Positions 45,004 to 54,477 of a DNA stretch of 58,377 nucleotides are shown piece by piece (within the stretch, counting starts at the first letter, position 1; every line of letters begins with the position of its first letter). The DNA is from CAYNSB01 sp964399625 (GTDB lineage Bacteria; Planctomycetota; Phycisphaerae; Phycisphaerales; UBA1924): positions 1 through 58,377 of the forward strand of contig CAYNSB010000018.1 of NCBI GenBank assembly GCA_964399625.1, read 5' to 3'. A program made the position numbers and the translations under genes. Under the pieces are notes generated by a model. That model had not been told where the DNA came from. It did not search any database and saw only the letters and a program-made list of their open reading frames with translations.

Positions 45004-45522
45004 ATGGCCGGTTGGACGCTGGAACGAATCGTGGTGCGCCAGATGGATGCGTCGCTGGCGATGCTGCGGGAGTGTGTTCGGAACTGCCCCCCGGAGAAGT
45101 GGGATGCGGCGGTGGGCACCTGGCCGTTCTGGCAGGTGGCGTACCACGTGCTGTGCTATGCGGACCTGTACACCGCGCGGAGCGCCAAGCAGTGGGAGGC
45201 GGACCGGGAAGGATCGCGGGGTCGTGCGCCGCTGCACCCGCGAGGGCGTGAGGAGATGCGCGCGGAACGCCCGAGCCGACGGTTCGAGCCGGGCGAATTG
45301 GAGCGGTACGTCGGGATCGTGCGCACGAAGGTGCGGGCGGCGATCAGAGCGGAGACACCCAAGAGTCTGGGCGGGCCTTCGGGATTCTCATGGGTGCCGG
45401 GATGCAGGGCGGAGTTGTACGTGTACAACGTGCGGCACGTGCAGCACCACGTCGGTCAGCTCACCGCATTCCTGTGGAAGCACGGCGTGAAGACACGGTG
45501 GGTGATGGCTGGGCGAACATAG
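45004..45522 (+). CDS. DinB-like metal-binding protein
   Basis: 172 residues; GGGAGGTCC precedes the ATG at 45004. Four-helix DinB fold with metal-ligand histidines: WPFWQVAYHVLCYADLY early and VRHVQHHVGQLTAFL late. Members include thiol transferases and damage-inducible proteins; many have no known role. The gene is enclosed by two direct repeats (44851-44922, 45531-45594), so it may have arrived or been rearranged as a unit. Confidence 0.8.
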   Translation: MAGWTLERIVVRQMDASLAMLRECVRNCPPEKWDAAVGTWPFWQVAYHVLCYADLYTARSAKQWEADREGSRGRAPLHPRGREEMRAERPSRRFEPGELERYVGIVRTKVRAAIRAETPKSLGGPSGFSWVPGCRAELYVYNVRHVQHHVGQLTAFLWKHGVKTRWVMAGRT

Positions 45523-45530
45523 GCGTGGCT

Positions 45531-45594
45531 GTTCGACGCGGCGTACCAGCGATCGGCGAAGGCCTGGGCGAGGGCGGGCATGGGTCGAGGGTAC
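45531..45594 (+). repeat. Direct repeat, copy 2 (remnant)
   Basis: Partial copy of the SnoaL-like gene's 5' end and leader (see 44851-44922), with a ~9-base deletion covering codons 2-4. It encodes only the first residues of that protein and then runs into unrelated sequence, so it is a remnant, not a gene. Confidence 0.75.
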
Positions 45595-45614
45595 GGCGGC
45601 GGGCGGTGGCGACT

Positions 45615-46073
45615 TCAGGGCGAGAGGGGCGGGCCCAGGAACTCGATGCCGAATGGCGCGAACGTCCGCGCGAGGGAATCGGGCGTGGCGGCGCCCTCGC
45701 GCGCGAGCCGATCCGCCTGGCGGAACGGCGCCTCGAGCCCGGCGGGCGTGCAGACGACGAGCATGCGGAGCGGGCCGGGGCCGACGCTGACAAACGTGTG
45801 GACCGAGCCGCGCGGGGCAAAGGCGTAGCCACCTGCGGCGACGCGGTGCTCCACGCCGTTCACCACGAACTTCGCGTGGCCCTCGATGACGTAGAAGTGC
45901 TCGTCCTCGCGGGCGTGTCGGTGGAGGGGAGGTCCGGAGCCTGGCGCGCTGAGGTTCTCCATGGCGAAGGCCGCGCCGTTGGTCGCGGCGCCATCGGCGA
46001 GCACGCGGATGCGATCGCTCGCCACCTGGAGAACTTCTCCGGTTCCCTGGGGCATCACGATGGGCGTGGACAT
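45615..46073 (-). CDS. Cupin-domain protein
   Basis: 152 residues from the ATG at 46073. One cupin: PPLHRHAREDEHFYVIEGHA with the His-x-His and Glu metal ligands, then YAFAPRGSVHTFVSV. It resembles quercetin-dioxygenase-like small cupins. Substrate unknown. The C-terminal helix region (LARTFAPFGIEFLGPPL) is conserved in this subgroup. It follows the lipoprotein at 46121-46798 on the same strand by 47 bases. Confidence 0.8.
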   Translation of the reverse strand: MSTPIVMPQGTGEVLQVASDRIRVLADGAATNGAAFAMENLSAPGSGPPLHRHAREDEHFYVIEGHAKFVVNGVEHRVAAGGYAFAPRGSVHTFVSVGPGPLRMLVVCTPAGLEAPFRQADRLAREGAATPDSLARTFAPFGIEFLGPPLSP

Positions 46074-46120
46074 GGTCGCTCCTGTGCTTCGTGGCGGGTG
46101 AGTCGGGCGCGGGGGAGGGC

Positions 46121-46798
46121 CTATTCCGGGGCGAGGGTCAGCTCGCCATCGCGCACGATCCCGAGCCCAGGGGCGAAGATCTTCTGCGACGTGCCGGGCT
46201 CGAGGGGCGTGGTCTCGATGATGCGGACGCAGCGCTCCAGCGGGCCCCTGGGCCCGGGGACGCGCTCGCTGGTGCTGGCGATCTCGATGCGGTCCATCGC
46301 GATGCCCGGCGCGAGCTCCTGGTAGTAGCGATCGCCGGCGGCGGGGGAGCCGGGAAGGTAGAGCCCGAAGCGTGCGCCGTTGACGCCCGATCGCCACGAG
46401 CCCTCGTGCTCGACGATGGCGCCGTTCTTGTAGATGTCCACATCCTCGCCGAAGTAGTAGACATCGCCCGTGGCGGGATCGATGGCGAGGAAGTTGCGCG
46501 CGACCTCGGAGAGCTGGCCTTTCTTCTCCTCGCGCTCCTCGACGATGCGGGTGGTGACGCCGTCGATGATCTGCGTCTGGTCGAGGCAGCGGATGGTGAG
46601 CGTGGTGTCGCGGGACTTGAGCATCGTGGTGTGCCCCGCCTCGAGCGTGATGTACGCGCTGCGCCCGGTGGGCCTGAGCGCGGCCTTGTCGATGGTGAAG
46701 GTCGAGCGATAGGCGTCGTTGGGCGCGGCGGTCTTGGGCGCGGTGGAGCAGGCGGTGAGGAGAGGTGCGAGGACGAGGGCGGCGAGGATGCGGCGCAT
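46121..46798 (-). CDS. Unrecognised lipoprotein
   Basis: 225 residues from the ATG at 46798. Lipobox LLTACS (Cys about residue 17). The mature part is beta-rich with YYFGEDVDIYKNGAIVEHEG, GARFGLYLPGSPAAGDRYYQ and a conserved Cys pair. I recognise the type from planctomycete genomes but know no function. Likely tethered to a membrane in the periplasm. First of a minus-strand pair with the cupin. The divergent gap 46799-46977 carries a promoter-like element for the dockerin protein. Confidence 0.6.
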   Translation of the reverse strand: MRRILAALVLAPLLTACSTAPKTAAPNDAYRSTFTIDKAALRPTGRSAYITLEAGHTTMLKSRDTTLTIRCLDQTQIIDGVTTRIVEEREEKKGQLSEVARNFLAIDPATGDVYYFGEDVDIYKNGAIVEHEGSWRSGVNGARFGLYLPGSPAAGDRYYQELAPGIAMDRIEIASTSERVPGPRGPLERCVRIIETTPLEPGTSQKIFAPGLGIVRDGELTLAPE

Positions 46799-46888
46799 GC
46801 GTGCCCCTTTCGATGGTGGCGGGCAGAATACCGCGCGAGTGTCGTGCGCAGGCGCGTTCGGCGGCTTGGTGGGGCACATTTTCGGACG

Positions 46889-46917
46889 TTGCGTGCCCGG
46901 ATGGCGCTGGTGATATG
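46889..46917 (+). promoter_or_regulatory. Sigma-70-like promoter candidate
   Basis: TTGCGT (46889-46894), 17 bases, GATATG (46912-46917), 61 bases upstream of the GC-dockerin gene. A T-rich patch in GC-rich DNA. Not a strong match. Confidence 0.3.
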
Positions 46918-46977
46918 TTTTGTTGCGTCGGGGACCCCAACGGGGCCAACGCGCGGCACACTAGCGGGAGCCAGATC

Positions 46978-47730
46978 ATGAGCACGCGCAGCCTTTCCAT
47001 CGTGGCTTGTCTTGCGGTCGCGGGTGCGGCGCAGGCGCAGGTGGTGGATGGGTCGTTCGAGAGTTCGGGCCCGAGTGGGCCCACGGGCGGCGCGTGGGCG
47101 CAGACCTCCACGAACTTCGGCTCGCCGATCGCGGACTACACCGCGAACCTGCTGAGCGTGCCCACGAACGCGCGGACGGGGCGCTGGTTCGCGTGGCTGG
47201 GCGGCGTGGCGAACAAGGCGGAGTCCGCGACGCTGGCGCAGACGGTGAACCTGCCGGCGGGTCAGTACACGCTGACGTTCTGGTTCAAGGGCGACACGCA
47301 GCGCGGCGACGGGGTGGACACGCTTTCGGTGAAGATCGATGGCGCGACGGTGCTGACGCTGACGTCCAACGACGTGCGGAGCGGGGGCGCGTACTTCGGG
47401 ACGCCGTTCACGCAGATCGGCGTGGCGGTGCCGGGGACGGCGGGAGGCTCGCGTCAGATCCAGTTCGCGGCGGTGACGAACGGCTCGACGAGCGCGCCGC
47501 TGGCGACGAACTTCTACATTGATGACGTGGCGCTGGTGTCGCCGTGCTACGCCAACTGCGACGCGAGCACGGGCACGCCGCTGCTGACGGCGGCGGACTT
47601 CACGTGCTTCCTGAACAAGTTCCGCGCGGGGGACCCGAGCGCGAACTGCGACGGGAGCACGGGCACGCCGACGCTGACGGCGGCGGACTTCACGTGCTTC
47701 CTAAGCGCGTTCCGGGCGGGCTGCCCGTAA
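46978..47730 (+). CDS. Secreted carbohydrate-binding-like protein with GC-type dockerin anchor
   Basis: 250 residues; GGGAG before the ATG. Signal peptide (MSTRSLSIVACLAVAGAAQA), then a jelly-roll-like domain: VVDGSFESSGPSG, TLAQTVNLPAGQYTLTFWFK, ATNFYIDDVALVSP, the DUF642 / CBM-type layout that binds glycans. The doubled cysteine tag (CYANCDASTG and LTAADFTCFL twice, ending FRAGCP) closes the protein. It matches the three proteins at 692-5671 in its tag, though it is 41 kb away. Role inferred: glycan binding at the cell surface. Confidence 0.78.
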   Translation: MSTRSLSIVACLAVAGAAQAQVVDGSFESSGPSGPTGGAWAQTSTNFGSPIADYTANLLSVPTNARTGRWFAWLGGVANKAESATLAQTVNLPAGQYTLTFWFKGDTQRGDGVDTLSVKIDGATVLTLTSNDVRSGGAYFGTPFTQIGVAVPGTAGGSRQIQFAAVTNGSTSAPLATNFYIDDVALVSPCYANCDASTGTPLLTAADFTCFLNKFRAGDPSANCDGSTGTPTLTAADFTCFLSAFRAGCP

Positions 47731-47845
47731 CGCGAGGCGACGGGGACAGGGCCCAAGGGACCCGCGGATCGCGCGGGCGGGGGCGTCGGCGCGTGTAACC
47801 GAAGCGTGGTCGCGGTGTCCAAAGGGAACCTCTCCGGAGCTTTCC

Positions 47846-48277
47846 ATGGACCTCTTTCCTGCGCCCGTATCGCTCTCCAAGCCGCAACTGATCGTGACGT
47901 GGATCGCGCAGATCGCGGCGGCGGCGATCCTGGCGCAGACGCTGTTCTTTAAGTTCACCGGGGCCGAAGAAGCCAAGTGGATCTTCACGAAGCTCGGCGT
48001 GGAGCCGTGGGGGCGTATCGGGCTTGGTGTGGCGGAGCTGATCACGGCGCTGCTGCTGCTGACGCCGCGGACGGCGCCGATCGGGGCGCTGATGGCGGTG
48101 GGGATGATGGTGGGGGCGATCGGGTCGCACCTGGCGGTGCTGGGGATCAAGGTCAAGGGCGATGCGTCGCTGTTCATTCTCGCGATCGTCACTCTGGTCG
48201 CGTCGCTGGTCGTGCTGGCGATTCGGCGTGGTCAGATCCCGCTGATCGGGGCGCGCCTCGTGACCGGCGGGTCGTGA
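47846..48277 (+). CDS. DoxX-family membrane protein
   Basis: 143 residues; CCGGAG before the ATG. Four transmembrane helices: LIVTWIAQIAAAAILAQTLF, IGLGVAELITALLLL, PIGALMAVGMMVGAIGSHLA, SLFILAIVTLVASLVVLAI. FFKFTGAEEAKWIFTKLGV between the first two fits DoxX (F-K-F/L-T/S). Members of the family act in quinone-linked redox or are unassigned. It precedes lepA on the same strand by 66 bases. Confidence 0.8.
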   Translation: MDLFPAPVSLSKPQLIVTWIAQIAAAAILAQTLFFKFTGAEEAKWIFTKLGVEPWGRIGLGVAELITALLLLTPRTAPIGALMAVGMMVGAIGSHLAVLGIKVKGDASLFILAIVTLVASLVVLAIRRGQIPLIGARLVTGGS

Positions 48278-48343
48278 GCGCGGCGGCCGGGGAATCCGGG
48301 CACGACGGGGCTTGGGGGCGTACGTCCCCTACGATGGCCCACG

Positions 48344-50353
<2,010 letters not shown>

Positions 50354-50362
50354 GAATAAGCA

Positions 50363-51436
50363 ATGAGCGAGCGTTCTAAGCTTGTTCTCTTCTGTGGTGC
50401 CGGGGCTTCGGCATCCGCTGGCATGCCCCTGATGAAGTTTTTTGATCAGGCCGTGCGGACATGCGCCGCACTCAACGCTAAAGCCCGACAGCAGTTTGAT
50501 GACATTGTGCGGTATTGTCGCCCGATTAGTTCTCTTGCTGGATGCTCCGCGCGCAATTTTGAAGATCTGGCGTCACTCCTTGAGGTGCTATCACTATCGC
50601 AACCCTCCTTGCGCATTCCTCTCGCGGGCGAGGACTTGTCGATTCCGCAGGTAATCAAGTTGCTTCGCGATATCGTCGCAACAGTCTATTATCCAGAAAG
50701 CTCCGCCCCATTCCATGCGGCCTTTGAGCGCAACGCTTGGCTCGCCAACAGGTATGATCTTTCGGTAATCACTACAAACTACGATTTGTGCATCGAATCG
50801 TCCTCTGCATTACGCTGTATTGAAGTAATATCTACGGAGTCGGTCTCGCGTGGTATCGCAAAGCTGCCACAAGATGTTCTTGGCGTGGCGCACGTTGGCG
50901 GTATGGTGGCTTACAGCTTGTACGACAATTGCCTTGTAAAAAGTGGAAGATCGGTAAGCCAAATGCATTCTCGCAGGTCGCTCCGCCTATACAAGCTTCA
51001 CGGATCTGTGAACTGGAATGTACACGCGAACGGTGCTTTGCAAGTGGAGCATGTGTGGTGTTGGCGCGACAAGTCGGAGCTGGCTTGGGACAATGTTCGA
51101 GTCGCGCGAAGCGATGGTGATCCTCTAATCTTGCTGCCGTCGCCATCAAAACTAGTCAGCAACCCAATCATCTGTGAGCAGTGGGCTGGTGCAAGGAGCG
51201 CCATCGCTCAAGCAGATGAACTGTGGTTTGTTGGATACAGCTTCCCTATTACTGATTCGTTTATGCGACATTTCTTAGCGGATGCACTGTCGCAGAATGT
51301 GCGAATAAAGCGCATTCGTGTGGTTGATCCGTTAGCGCATCAAATTGAAAACAGAATGAAATCGTTTTTTCAAAATCCAGCTTGGCAAGATTACGTGGAA
51401 CTTTGTGATACTACTTGGGAACAGTTGGGGGAGTAA
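50363..51436 (+). CDS. SIR2-like domain protein (probable NAD-binding defence protein)
   Basis: 357 residues. SIR2-like NAD fold: KLVLFCGAGASASAGMP (glycine loop), DLSVITTNYDLCIESS, LYKLHGSVNWNV with the conserved His, and ELWFVGYSFPITDSFMRHFL. No zinc-finger Cys quartet, so it is not a standard sirtuin deacetylase. Stand-alone SIR2 proteins of this kind hydrolyse NAD in several anti-phage systems (Thoeris, DSR, SIR2-HerA), but no partner is seen here. The gene is markedly AT-richer than all surrounding genes, with different codon use, a sign of recent transfer. It starts 9 bases behind lepA and may use its transcript. Confidence 0.85.
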   Translation: MSERSKLVLFCGAGASASAGMPLMKFFDQAVRTCAALNAKARQQFDDIVRYCRPISSLAGCSARNFEDLASLLEVLSLSQPSLRIPLAGEDLSIPQVIKLLRDIVATVYYPESSAPFHAAFERNAWLANRYDLSVITTNYDLCIESSSALRCIEVISTESVSRGIAKLPQDVLGVAHVGGMVAYSLYDNCLVKSGRSVSQMHSRRSLRLYKLHGSVNWNVHANGALQVEHVWCWRDKSELAWDNVRVARSDGDPLILLPSPSKLVSNPIICEQWAGARSAIAQADELWFVGYSFPITDSFMRHFLADALSQNVRIKRIRVVDPLAHQIENRMKSFFQNPAWQDYVELCDTTWEQLGE

Positions 51437-51510
51437 TCTTGAAGGATTTGGATTGAGTGGCAACGTGGTGCGCGTCTGCGGAGGGTAGCGCCAACTCCTC
51501 GGTCTCGTGC

Positions 51511-51538
51511 CACCGATCGCTGCTTTGAGCGGTCGGTG
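51511..51538 (+). terminator. Hairpin after the SIR2 gene
   Basis: CACCGATCGCT (51511-51521) pairs with AGCGGTCGGTG (51528-51538) over 11 bp with one G-U, loop GCTTTG. No T run follows. It separates the SIR2 gene from the next one. 51437-51614 holds nothing else. Confidence 0.5.
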
Positions 51539-51614
51539 TGATGGAGAGTGGTCAGCGGCACGCGAGGGCACCGCGCACGATCGCAGTGCAACGACGATCC
51601 GCTAGGATCATCGC

Positions 51615-51965
51615 ATGATCCCCGATCAATACATCCAGTGGATGATGGAGTGGATGGGCGCGGTCGCCAAGGCCGGTCTGGAGAATGACGGGGGCATCCG
51701 CATCGTCACCCTCGACAATCCGGGGTGGTTGGTGGACATCGACTCGTTTGGTGCGCAGGACAAGGCGACGCCTGAGAACACGTTTCAAGAGCTTCGGACG
51801 GAGACGGACTGGATCGCGTGTCGCGTTGAGGATGAGGTGGTGAAGATCCGTTGCGGGGTGTTCAACCTGCCCGAGGCGCTCGACCTTGCCAGGAGGCTGT
51901 GTCCGCCGCCGGAGCCGGACCCGGAATATGAGGCGGGCGGCACACCTGATCTGTCCGACGACTGA
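51615..51965 (+). CDS. Imm53-like immunity protein
   Basis: 116 residues. It opens QYIQWMMEWMGAVAKAGLEN and contains IRIVTLDNPGWLVDIDSFGA, matching the Imm53 hallmark (I-x-TLDNPGW-x-V-x-IDL), then DWIACRVEDEVVKIRCGV and a helix with LPEALDLARRL. Imm53 proteins protect against toxins of polymorphic (contact or secreted) systems. No toxin gene is near, so it is an orphan, like cheaters' immunity genes elsewhere. The C-terminal ~20 residues are acidic and Pro-rich. Match is from memory of the family pattern. Confidence 0.75.
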   Translation: MIPDQYIQWMMEWMGAVAKAGLENDGGIRIVTLDNPGWLVDIDSFGAQDKATPENTFQELRTETDWIACRVEDEVVKIRCGVFNLPEALDLARRLCPPPEPDPEYEAGGTPDLSDD

Positions 51966-52058
51966 GCCCCGAGCGGCGCAGTCGTGGCACACAGCATCGT
52001 TGGGGTGCCGGGAGAGGTGCCGGGATCCCGGCTTGACCACTGTGCAACAATCCTTGCG

Positions 52059-52418
52059 ATGGGACGTGTGAGACATCTCCTGAGCGTCGCCGCGGCGATC
52101 GCCGTCGTGGCGGTGGGTGGCTGCGCGAGCAAGTATGAACGCGCGAAGGTCATCAACTTCGAGACCGACTATCCAGGGATGGTCCGCTCGGGGGAGATCA
52201 CGCACACGGACACCTTGATCAAGAAGGGTGAGCCCATCCAGCTCTTCGTGTATCGGCCCGGCGGGACGTACTACAAACTTGATCGGGAATACACGCCTGA
52301 GATCGATGAAGTACTCAAGCGCGACCTGCTCCCGGGGGAGTGCGTTTTGGACTATCCAGAGCTTCGCATGATGTTGCTGCGGCACATGCTGGGATTGCCG
52401 GTGCGCGAGAAGCGGTAG
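52059..52418 (+). CDS. Small lipoprotein
   Basis: 119 residues from the ATG at 52059. Lipobox VAVGGC (about residue 22). The mature part has FETDYPGMVRSGEITHTDTL and LIKKGEPIQLFVYRPGGTYY, a short beta-rich domain I do not recognise. No neighbours of known function except another lipoprotein at 52645 with the same VAVGGCAS signal. Function unknown. Confidence 0.65.
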   Translation: MGRVRHLLSVAAAIAVVAVGGCASKYERAKVINFETDYPGMVRSGEITHTDTLIKKGEPIQLFVYRPGGTYYKLDREYTPEIDEVLKRDLLPGECVLDYPELRMMLLRHMLGLPVREKR

Positions 52419-52425
52419 CGGACGA

Positions 52426-52641
52426 GTGGCCGCGGTGATCTGCGTCGTGCTGGGCGCGTGGGGGCTGCTGGGGCCGGGGTGGATCATCCCTGCGGCGATC
52501 ATCGCGCACGGAACATGGGGCTGGATGCATCACGCGCTGGAGCGTCGGACGGTGGGGCACTGGTGGCCGCCGTTCTGCGCGCTCTACGACTTCATCGTCG
52601 GCGTGTATCTGTTCGTGGATTTCGCTCGCTGGACGCGATGA
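52426..52641 (+). CDS. Small two-helix membrane protein
   Basis: 71 residues from a GTG at 52426, 7 bases after the lipoprotein stop. Hydrophobic ICVVLGAWGLLGPGWIIPAA and YDFIVGVYLFVDFARW are probable membrane segments, with HGTWGWMHHALERR between. No family recognised. Likely co-transcribed with the lipoprotein. Confidence 0.5.
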   Translation: MAAVICVVLGAWGLLGPGWIIPAAIIAHGTWGWMHHALERRTVGHWWPPFCALYDFIVGVYLFVDFARWTR

Positions 52642-52644
52642 GCG

Positions 52645-52896
52645 TCAGCGGGGCATGGTCTCGCGCGTGAGGCGCGAGGGGCGATCGAGGAGCCAGAGGC
52701 GGGCCAGGTCGTTGTTGATCGCGCGCATGTTGGTATCGACGGTGAGGCGGGCGCGGTTGTCCATGTCGATGGGGCGCTGCTGGAGGCTGGCGAGCTCGGG
52801 CGTGAGGTTGTTGCGGACCTTGGTGTCCTGGGAGGAGGCGCACCCGCCCACGGCGACGGCGAGCAGAGCGAGGGCGGCGAGGGATCGGCGGTTCAT
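52645..52896 (-). CDS. Small lipoprotein
   Basis: 83 residues with a clear lipoprotein signal (SLAALALLAVAVGGC). The mature part is only ~63 residues, helical and soluble: LTPELASLQQRPIDMDNRAR and NMRAINNDLARLWLLDRPS. I have seen the same short type in other Phycisphaerae but know no function. It stops 3 bases from the convergent small membrane protein. Upstream gap 52897-53178 shows no gene. Confidence 0.7.
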   Translation of the reverse strand: MNRRSLAALALLAVAVGGCASSQDTKVRNNLTPELASLQQRPIDMDNRARLTVDTNMRAINNDLARLWLLDRPSRLTRETMPR

Positions 52897-53178
52897 GCGT
52901 GCAACTCCTTTTCCGGACAGAACTTCGGGCTGGCGTTGTAGCGGATCGGGGACGGGGCGTCAAACCGGCGCGGGCCGGAGAGTTGTCCACGAGCGATCCG
53001 CAGTCGCCGGCGGGCGCTGGGCCTGACATCGGCGATGGTCGCGTTGTGCGGTGATTATCCGGGCGTGGGGGTGTCGCGGTTGCAGGCGGGTCGGCGGAGG
53101 GTCGCGAATTGTGCGAGGTTCGGCGTGTGGTCGGTCGGTCCGCCGCAGGGCGGGCGGGATTTGGCCGATGGAATGGGC

Positions 53179-53373
53179 ATGGACGAACTCAGCGTTGACG
53201 GGGCGAACGCGATCCAGCAGTCGCAGCTCAAGGGCAAGATCGACATCGCCGTGGCGAAGAAGACGCTCGACGCGCAGCGCGAGCAGGGCGACGCGGCGAT
53301 CGAGCTGCTCAAGAGCGCGGCCGAGACGGCGAAGGTGAGCGTGAAGGGCGGTCGCGTGGACGGGTACGCGTGA
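53179..53373 (+). CDS. YjfB-like putative motility protein
   Basis: 64 residues from the ATG at 53179 (ATG at 53173 also in frame). A single helical domain: AIQQSQLKGKIDIAVAKKTL and DAQREQGDAAIELLKSA follow the YjfB_motility pattern (A-x-x-x-x-x-L-x-x-x-I-x-x-AVxKKTLD). The family is associated with flagellar loci but its role is unknown. No flagellar gene is in this window. Confidence 0.7.
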   Translation: MDELSVDGANAIQQSQLKGKIDIAVAKKTLDAQREQGDAAIELLKSAAETAKVSVKGGRVDGYA

Positions 53374-53397
53374 CGCCCGACGCGCGGGCACGATCGA

Positions 53398-54438
53398 TCA
53401 GTAGGTGAAGTTGGCCCAGGGGTCCGTGGTGCCCAGGACCGAGGCGGCGCTGCTGCCGCTGACGGCGGTGGAGACCAGGCCCTGGCGGTCGATGATCGGG
53501 CCGTAGATGTTGTTGGCGGCGATGGCGTAGTTCGTGATGTTTCCCGAGCACGCGTTGCGGAGGATGAGGTTGCCGTTTCCGGTGACCTCGATGCCGCGAT
53601 CGGCGCTGGTGCACGTGTTGCCCTCGATGCGGTTGTCGCCGTTGGCCGCGAGGATGTTGGCGCCGGTGGCGGGGGCCTGGCCGTTGGACCCCGCGACGCA
53701 GTTGAGGACGACGCACCCGCCGGCGACGGCGATGCCATTGAGGCCGTTGAGGCGTGCGGCACAGTTTGAGATGACGGACTCGACGGAGTTGGTCGTGATG
53801 CCCGATCCGCCGTTGCTGAAGGCGGCGCATTCGCTCATGGCGTTGCCGCTGCCGATGACAAAGCCATCGAGGGTGTTTCCGGTGGATGTGCAGCGGGCGA
53901 TGAGGCCGCCACGACCGGCGCGGATGCCAGAGCCGGCGTTGTTGGCGGCGCGGACGTTGTCGATGGTGGCGCCCTCGACGATGAGCGTGTTGACGTCGAT
54001 GCCCTCGCTTCCCCAGGAGAGGACCGAGCCATTGCTGATGGAGAGGGCCCGGAGGTTTGCGACGGTGGTCGCGATGCCGTCGAGGGAGCCCGGGACACCG
54101 GTGAGGTCGAAGCCGTTGAGATCGATGGAGACGCCCGATGCGGTGATCTCGATGCCGATCTTGCCCGATTCGCCGGTGACGTTCGAGGCGAGGTAGTAGG
54201 AGCCGGGCGCGGTGATCTTGTAGGTGCTCGGGGTTGGATCGGCGAGCGGATCGCCGGGCGTGTTCGTCGCGTTGATGGCGATGCGGGGCTCGACTTCGGC
54301 GAGCGTCTTGTACGTCGAGGCGACGGGGCCGACCGGGGGCGAGAGAGGCCCGGCGGTGACGCGCGGGGCGAACAGCGCGGCCGAGGCGAGGAGGGCGAGC
54401 GAGGCGATGGCGGTGCAGGCGAGGGCGGTGCGGTTCAT
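53398..54438 (-). CDS. Exported right-handed parallel beta-helix protein (paralogue 1)
   Basis: 346 residues with a signal peptide (ALACTAIASLALLASAALFA). A conserved N-terminal block (GPLSPPVGPVASTYKTLAEV) leads to about 10-11 turns of a right-handed beta-helix, e.g. GNTLDGFVIGSGNAMSECAA. The C-terminus ends DPWANFTY, shared with the neighbours. Such solenoids act as polysaccharide lyases or adhesins, but no lyase-type catalytic cluster is apparent. First of three tandem copies. Its N-terminal coding DNA (54278-54371) is identical to part of copy 3. Confidence 0.8.
   Translation of the reverse strand: MNRTALACTAIASLALLASAALFAPRVTAGPLSPPVGPVASTYKTLAEVEPRIAINATNTPGDPLADPTPSTYKITAPGSYYLASNVTGESGKIGIEITASGVSIDLNGFDLTGVPGSLDGIATTVANLRALSISNGSVLSWGSEGIDVNTLIVEGATIDNVRAANNAGSGIRAGRGGLIARCTSTGNTLDGFVIGSGNAMSECAAFSNGGSGITTNSVESVISNCAARLNGLNGIAVAGGCVVLNCVAGSNGQAPATGANILAANGDNRIEGNTCTSADRGIEVTGNGNLILRNACSGNITNYAIAANNIYGPIIDRQGLVSTAVSGSSAASVLGTTDPWANFTY
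54278..54371 (-). repeat. 94-bp identical segment shared by beta-helix copies 1 and 3
   Basis: Identical at 54278-54371 and 56987-57080. It codes for the mature N-terminus (through GPLSPPVGPVASTYKTLAEV). Copy 2 is clearly different here. Sign of recent recombination. Confidence 0.85.
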
Positions 54439-54477
54439 GGGTGGGTCCGGAGAGGGGGCGGCGGGGCGAGCGTGGGA

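Noticed and set aside
45461..45832. Minus-strand open frame spanning the second direct-repeat copy
   Set aside because: Beyond the few residues copied from the SnoaL-like gene it is Arg/Ser-rich and overlaps the cupin gene.
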